From contig RECT01000187.1 in the NCBI GenBank assembly GCA_007693875.1, positions 1 to 8,791 of the forward strand: 8,791 nt of DNA, given 5' to 3'. Positions 7,095-8,791 of the stretch are shown here, piece by piece. Below the pieces are notes generated by a model. The model was not told where the DNA came from. It saw only the letters and a list, made by a program, of their open reading frames with translations, and made no database searches. Each line of letters opens with the position of its first letter. Position 1 is the stretch's first letter. The stretch comes from Spirulina sp. DLM2.Bin59 (GTDB lineage: Bacteria > Cyanobacteriota > Cyanobacteriia > Cyanobacteriales > Spirulinaceae). Position numbers and translations under genes: made by a program.

Positions 7095-7108
7095 ATCTTT
7101 TTTTAATT

Positions 7109-7112
7109 GAGG
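7109..7112 (+). promoter_or_regulatory. Shine-Dalgarno GAGG for the receptor gene, decides between two adjacent ATGs
   Basis: GAGG ends two bases before ATG 7115 but five bases before ATG 7118. The second spacing is workable and the first is too short, so translation probably begins at 7118. Confidence 0.55.
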
Positions 7113-7117
7113 TCATG

Positions 7118-8626
7118 ATGAATAAGTTCTCCTCCCCCTCCGACCATTCCCGCGCCAATATCCTACTTGAAAATCAATTACGGGGATTTAAAGTCCGAAC
7201 CTGGATTATTGGTGGCTATGCCATTCCCATTGTCCTTTCCCTCATGTCCGCTGTTGCCGTATTTTTGAATGTGCAGATGGTGCGCGTTGGGGAAGAAGGG
7301 ATCACCCGTCGCGTCGAGATTTCCGAGCGCATTGGTGATCTGGCGGTGAATGTTCAGATCATGTCCCGGACGATTCGGGGGGCACTGTTGGATGCGGATC
7401 TAGAATCCCGTCGTGTTTATGATCAAGCCGTTCGGGATGTGGATGGCCTGTTGAATGAAATGAACACGATCCTGGTGGATCTAGAGCAGCGCAATAATTT
7501 GGTGGAATTACAGCAACGGATGGATGTGTATAAGCAGGGTAATGATCGCCTGTGGGAGGTGATTAATCAAAATGAGCGTGAGGCATCCATCGCTTTTTGG
7601 CAACAAAACCGTGGCCGGGAACAAATTACCGATTTAACCGAAATCCTTGAAACCATCAAACAGCGGGAAGCTGCCCTGGTGAATTTGAACCTTGACAATC
7701 AACGCGGCACTCTCGATACGTTGGTAGCGGTGGTGGTGGGTTCGGCTCTGTTATCCATCGCCATTGCGATCATTGCTTCCATTTGGATCATTCGCAACAT
7801 TACCCAACGCCTTAACGAAACCGCCAACACCCTCGCCTCCTCCACCACGGAAATTGCCGCCACCGTTGAACAGCAGGAGCGCACCGCCAGCCAACAGGCT
7901 GCTTCCGTGAGCGAAACCACCACCACCATGGATGAATTGGGCGCGTCTTCGCGGCAATCCTCCCAACAGGCGGAGGCCGCCACCATTGCGGCTCAACAGG
8001 CCCTCAATCTCACCGATGGGGGGACGGCGGCGGTGGGCCAAACCCTGGAAGGGATTACGGTACTACGGGATAAGGTGAGTGCGATCGCCGAGCAAATTTT
8101 GCACCTCAGCGAGCAAACGGGGCAAATCGGCAATATTTCCCAATTGGTGTCAGATTTAGCCAATCAAACCAATATGTTGGCCCTGAATGCGGCGGTGGAA
8201 GCGGTGCGGGCGGGGGAGCATGGCAAAGGCTTCTCGGTGGTGGCTTCTGAAATTCGCAAGCTGGCGGATCAAAGTAAGCAATCAGCCCAAAAAATCAATG
8301 ATTTGGTGACGGATATTCAACACGCGATTAATTCAACGGTGATGGTCACGGATGAAGGGACGAAAACCGTAGAAATTAGTGTTCAGAGTACCCAACAAAC
8401 AGCCTCTGCTTTCGCTGGGGTTGCCGATGCCGTCAATAATGTCGTGATCAATAATCAGCAAATTTCCCTGAATATTAAGCAGCAGGTGACGGCTATTGAG
8501 CAGGTGGTGCAGGCGATGAATAGTATTAACCAAGGGGCAAAGGAAACCGCCAACGGGATTCGCCAAACCCGGATGGGGACGCAACAACTCCAACAGGCTT
8601 CGGAAATCCTCAAGGATATGGTTTAG
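7118..8626 (+). CDS. Methyl-accepting chemotaxis receptor without a visible HAMP domain
   Basis: A membrane chemoreceptor of about 502 aa. A cytosolic N-tail leads to TM1 (about 29-51), a periplasmic region of about 150 aa with helix-rich, heptad-like sequence that suggests a four-helix-bundle sensor, and TM2 (about 202-225). The cytoplasmic coiled-coil signalling domain fills the rest. The hairpin tip that contacts CheW and CheA is well conserved: ANQTNMLALNAAVEA (348-362) and VRAGEHGKGF (364-373), where E. coli receptors read EAARAGE. After TM2 the sequence goes almost directly from IIRNITQRL into the signalling helix (SSTTEIAATVEQQ); the P-x-x-x-x near the start and the GDL/DE-L pattern of HAMP are not seen. 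The C-terminus ends ILKDMV with no NWETF-like CheR/CheB tether, which fits the TPR-bearing CheR upstream. ATG 7118 is preferred over 7115 because of GAGG at 7109-7112. The ligand is unknown. Confidence 0.94.
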   Translation: MNKFSSPSDHSRANILLENQLRGFKVRTWIIGGYAIPIVLSLMSAVAVFLNVQMVRVGEEGITRRVEISERIGDLAVNVQIMSRTIRGALLDADLESRRVYDQAVRDVDGLLNEMNTILVDLEQRNNLVELQQRMDVYKQGNDRLWEVINQNEREASIAFWQQNRGREQITDLTEILETIKQREAALVNLNLDNQRGTLDTLVAVVVGSALLSIAIAIIASIWIIRNITQRLNETANTLASSTTEIAATVEQQERTASQQAASVSETTTTMDELGASSRQSSQQAEAATIAAQQALNLTDGGTAAVGQTLEGITVLRDKVSAIAEQILHLSEQTGQIGNISQLVSDLANQTNMLALNAAVEAVRAGEHGKGFSVVASEIRKLADQSKQSAQKINDLVTDIQHAINSTVMVTDEGTKTVEISVQSTQQTASAFAGVADAVNNVVINNQQISLNIKQQVTAIEQVVQAMNSINQGAKETANGIRQTRMGTQQLQQASEILKDMV

Positions 8627-8642
8627 TTGCTCTCACCGCTTT

Positions 8643-8654
8643 CCCAGAAATGGG
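8643..8654 (+). other. Small hairpin CCCA-GAAA-TGGG after the receptor gene
   Basis: CCCA (8643-8646) and TGGG (8651-8654) close a GAAA loop, a stable GNRA-type tetraloop, 16 bases after the receptor stop. The stem is only 4 bp and no T-run follows at once; it may form part of the 3' end of the transcript. Confidence 0.25.
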
Positions 8655-8657
8655 CAT

Positions 8658-8706
8658 GGGGGCGAAAAATTTTTGTGCCTCCGGCAGGCTTATGCCAACG
8701 CCCCTA
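8658..8706. repeat. GC-capped inverted-repeat element between convergent genes, possible dispersed repeat or bidirectional terminator
   Basis: GGGGCG (8659-8664) pairs with CGCCCC (8699-8704). Inside are a perfect AAAAATTTTT block (8665-8674) and overlapping short stems: TGCC/GGCA (8676-8679 with 8683-8686), GCCT/AGGC (8677-8680 with 8686-8689) and GGCA/TGCC (8683-8686 with 8693-8696). The A5T5 block next to a GC stem could end transcription from either side. The outer arm overlaps the TAG stop codon of the minus-strand gene, which would happen if a repeat ending in TGTAGGGGCG had inserted there. Resemblance to cyanobacterial dispersed repeats is a recollection, not a search result. Confidence 0.4.
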
Positions 8707-8791
8707 CATTTTGGTTTGTTGCTCTTGCCAGGCGGCAATGATGGCGGCGGCGGCGAGGGCGGCGGTGATGGCGCGTAAAATGCGGGAACCG
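8704..8791 (-). CDS. rsmE: RsmE-type 16S rRNA (uracil-1498-N3) methyltransferase, C-terminal fragment
   Basis: The minus strand from the right edge reads GSRILRAITAALAAAA, then IIAAWQEQQTKM and a TAG stop (8704-8706): 28 codons. RsmE proteins, SPOUT-family enzymes that methylate N3 of U1498 in 16S rRNA, end with an LGxRILRxxTA motif in the trefoil-knot region that binds S-adenosylmethionine, followed by an alanine-rich helix. This tail matches well, with Ile where many bacterial members have Glu. The last base in the window is the third base of the preceding codon. The gene converges on the receptor gene, with 77 bp between their stop codons. The call rests on a short tail, but the motif is distinctive. 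The stop codon lies at the edge of an inverted-repeat element, so the natural C-terminus may have been altered. Confidence 0.72.
   Translation of the reverse strand, partial: GSRILRAITAALAAAAIIAAWQEQQTKM

Noticed and set aside
7699..8041. Minus-strand open frames opposite the receptor TM2 and signalling helix
   Set aside because: They mirror the biased A/T/Q-rich coding sequence of the receptor and show no independent gene features.
1..8791. CRISPR array, tRNA, insertion sequence or prophage genes
   Set aside because: No regularly spaced repeats, cloverleaf, transposase motifs or phage-like genes were seen.

Overview
The window looks like a piece of cyanobacterial chromosome. The octamer GCGATCGC (core of the HIP1 repeat typical of many cyanobacteria) occurs at least 11 times in 8.8 kb, where about 0.1 would be expected by chance. 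The histidine kinase has the HEINNP-type architecture common in cyanobacteria. The species cannot be named from this sequence; a motile or gliding lineage is suggested only by the chemotaxis-type genes.

Layout, left to right. (1) Positions 1-147, minus strand: the first 49 codons of an unidentified exported protein with a clear signal peptide, running off the left edge. (2) A 121-bp divergent spacer with a perfect 7-bp inverted repeat. (3) recF (269-1414, plus), a complete DNA replication and repair ATPase. (4) A gene-free stretch of about 340 bp (1415-1758) with one imperfect hairpin and two AT-rich dyads, probably the control region of the next gene. (5) Four co-directional signalling genes: a soluble PAS-GAF-GAF histidine kinase (1759-4164), a CheR methyltransferase fused to TPR repeats (4202-5686), a tandem double-CheW adaptor (5890-7017) and a two-TM methyl-accepting receptor with no visible HAMP domain (7118-8626). 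(6) A short convergent spacer filled with GC-rich inverted-repeat sequence, then the last 28 codons of an RsmE-type 16S rRNA methyltransferase on the minus strand (8704-8791), running off the right edge.

How the genes fit together. CheR, CheW and the receptor are the methylation, adaptor and sensor parts of a chemosensory array. The receptor has no C-terminal NWETF-like tether, and CheR carries TPR repeats instead, as in Wsp/Frz-type alternative chemosensory systems. No CheA, CheB or CheY gene lies in the window, and the opposite-strand rsmE end closes the cluster on the right, so the array must borrow a CheA encoded elsewhere or work in an unusual way. The neighbouring kinase has complete catalytic motifs but is not a CheA; a functional link with the chemotaxis genes is inferred only from the shared orientation and the 37-bp gap to cheR.

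Nothing in the window is clearly a wholly new system. The most unusual points are the CheA-less module, the HAMP-less receptor, the double CheW with a helical linker, and several unexplained RNA-hairpin or dyad elements between genes.
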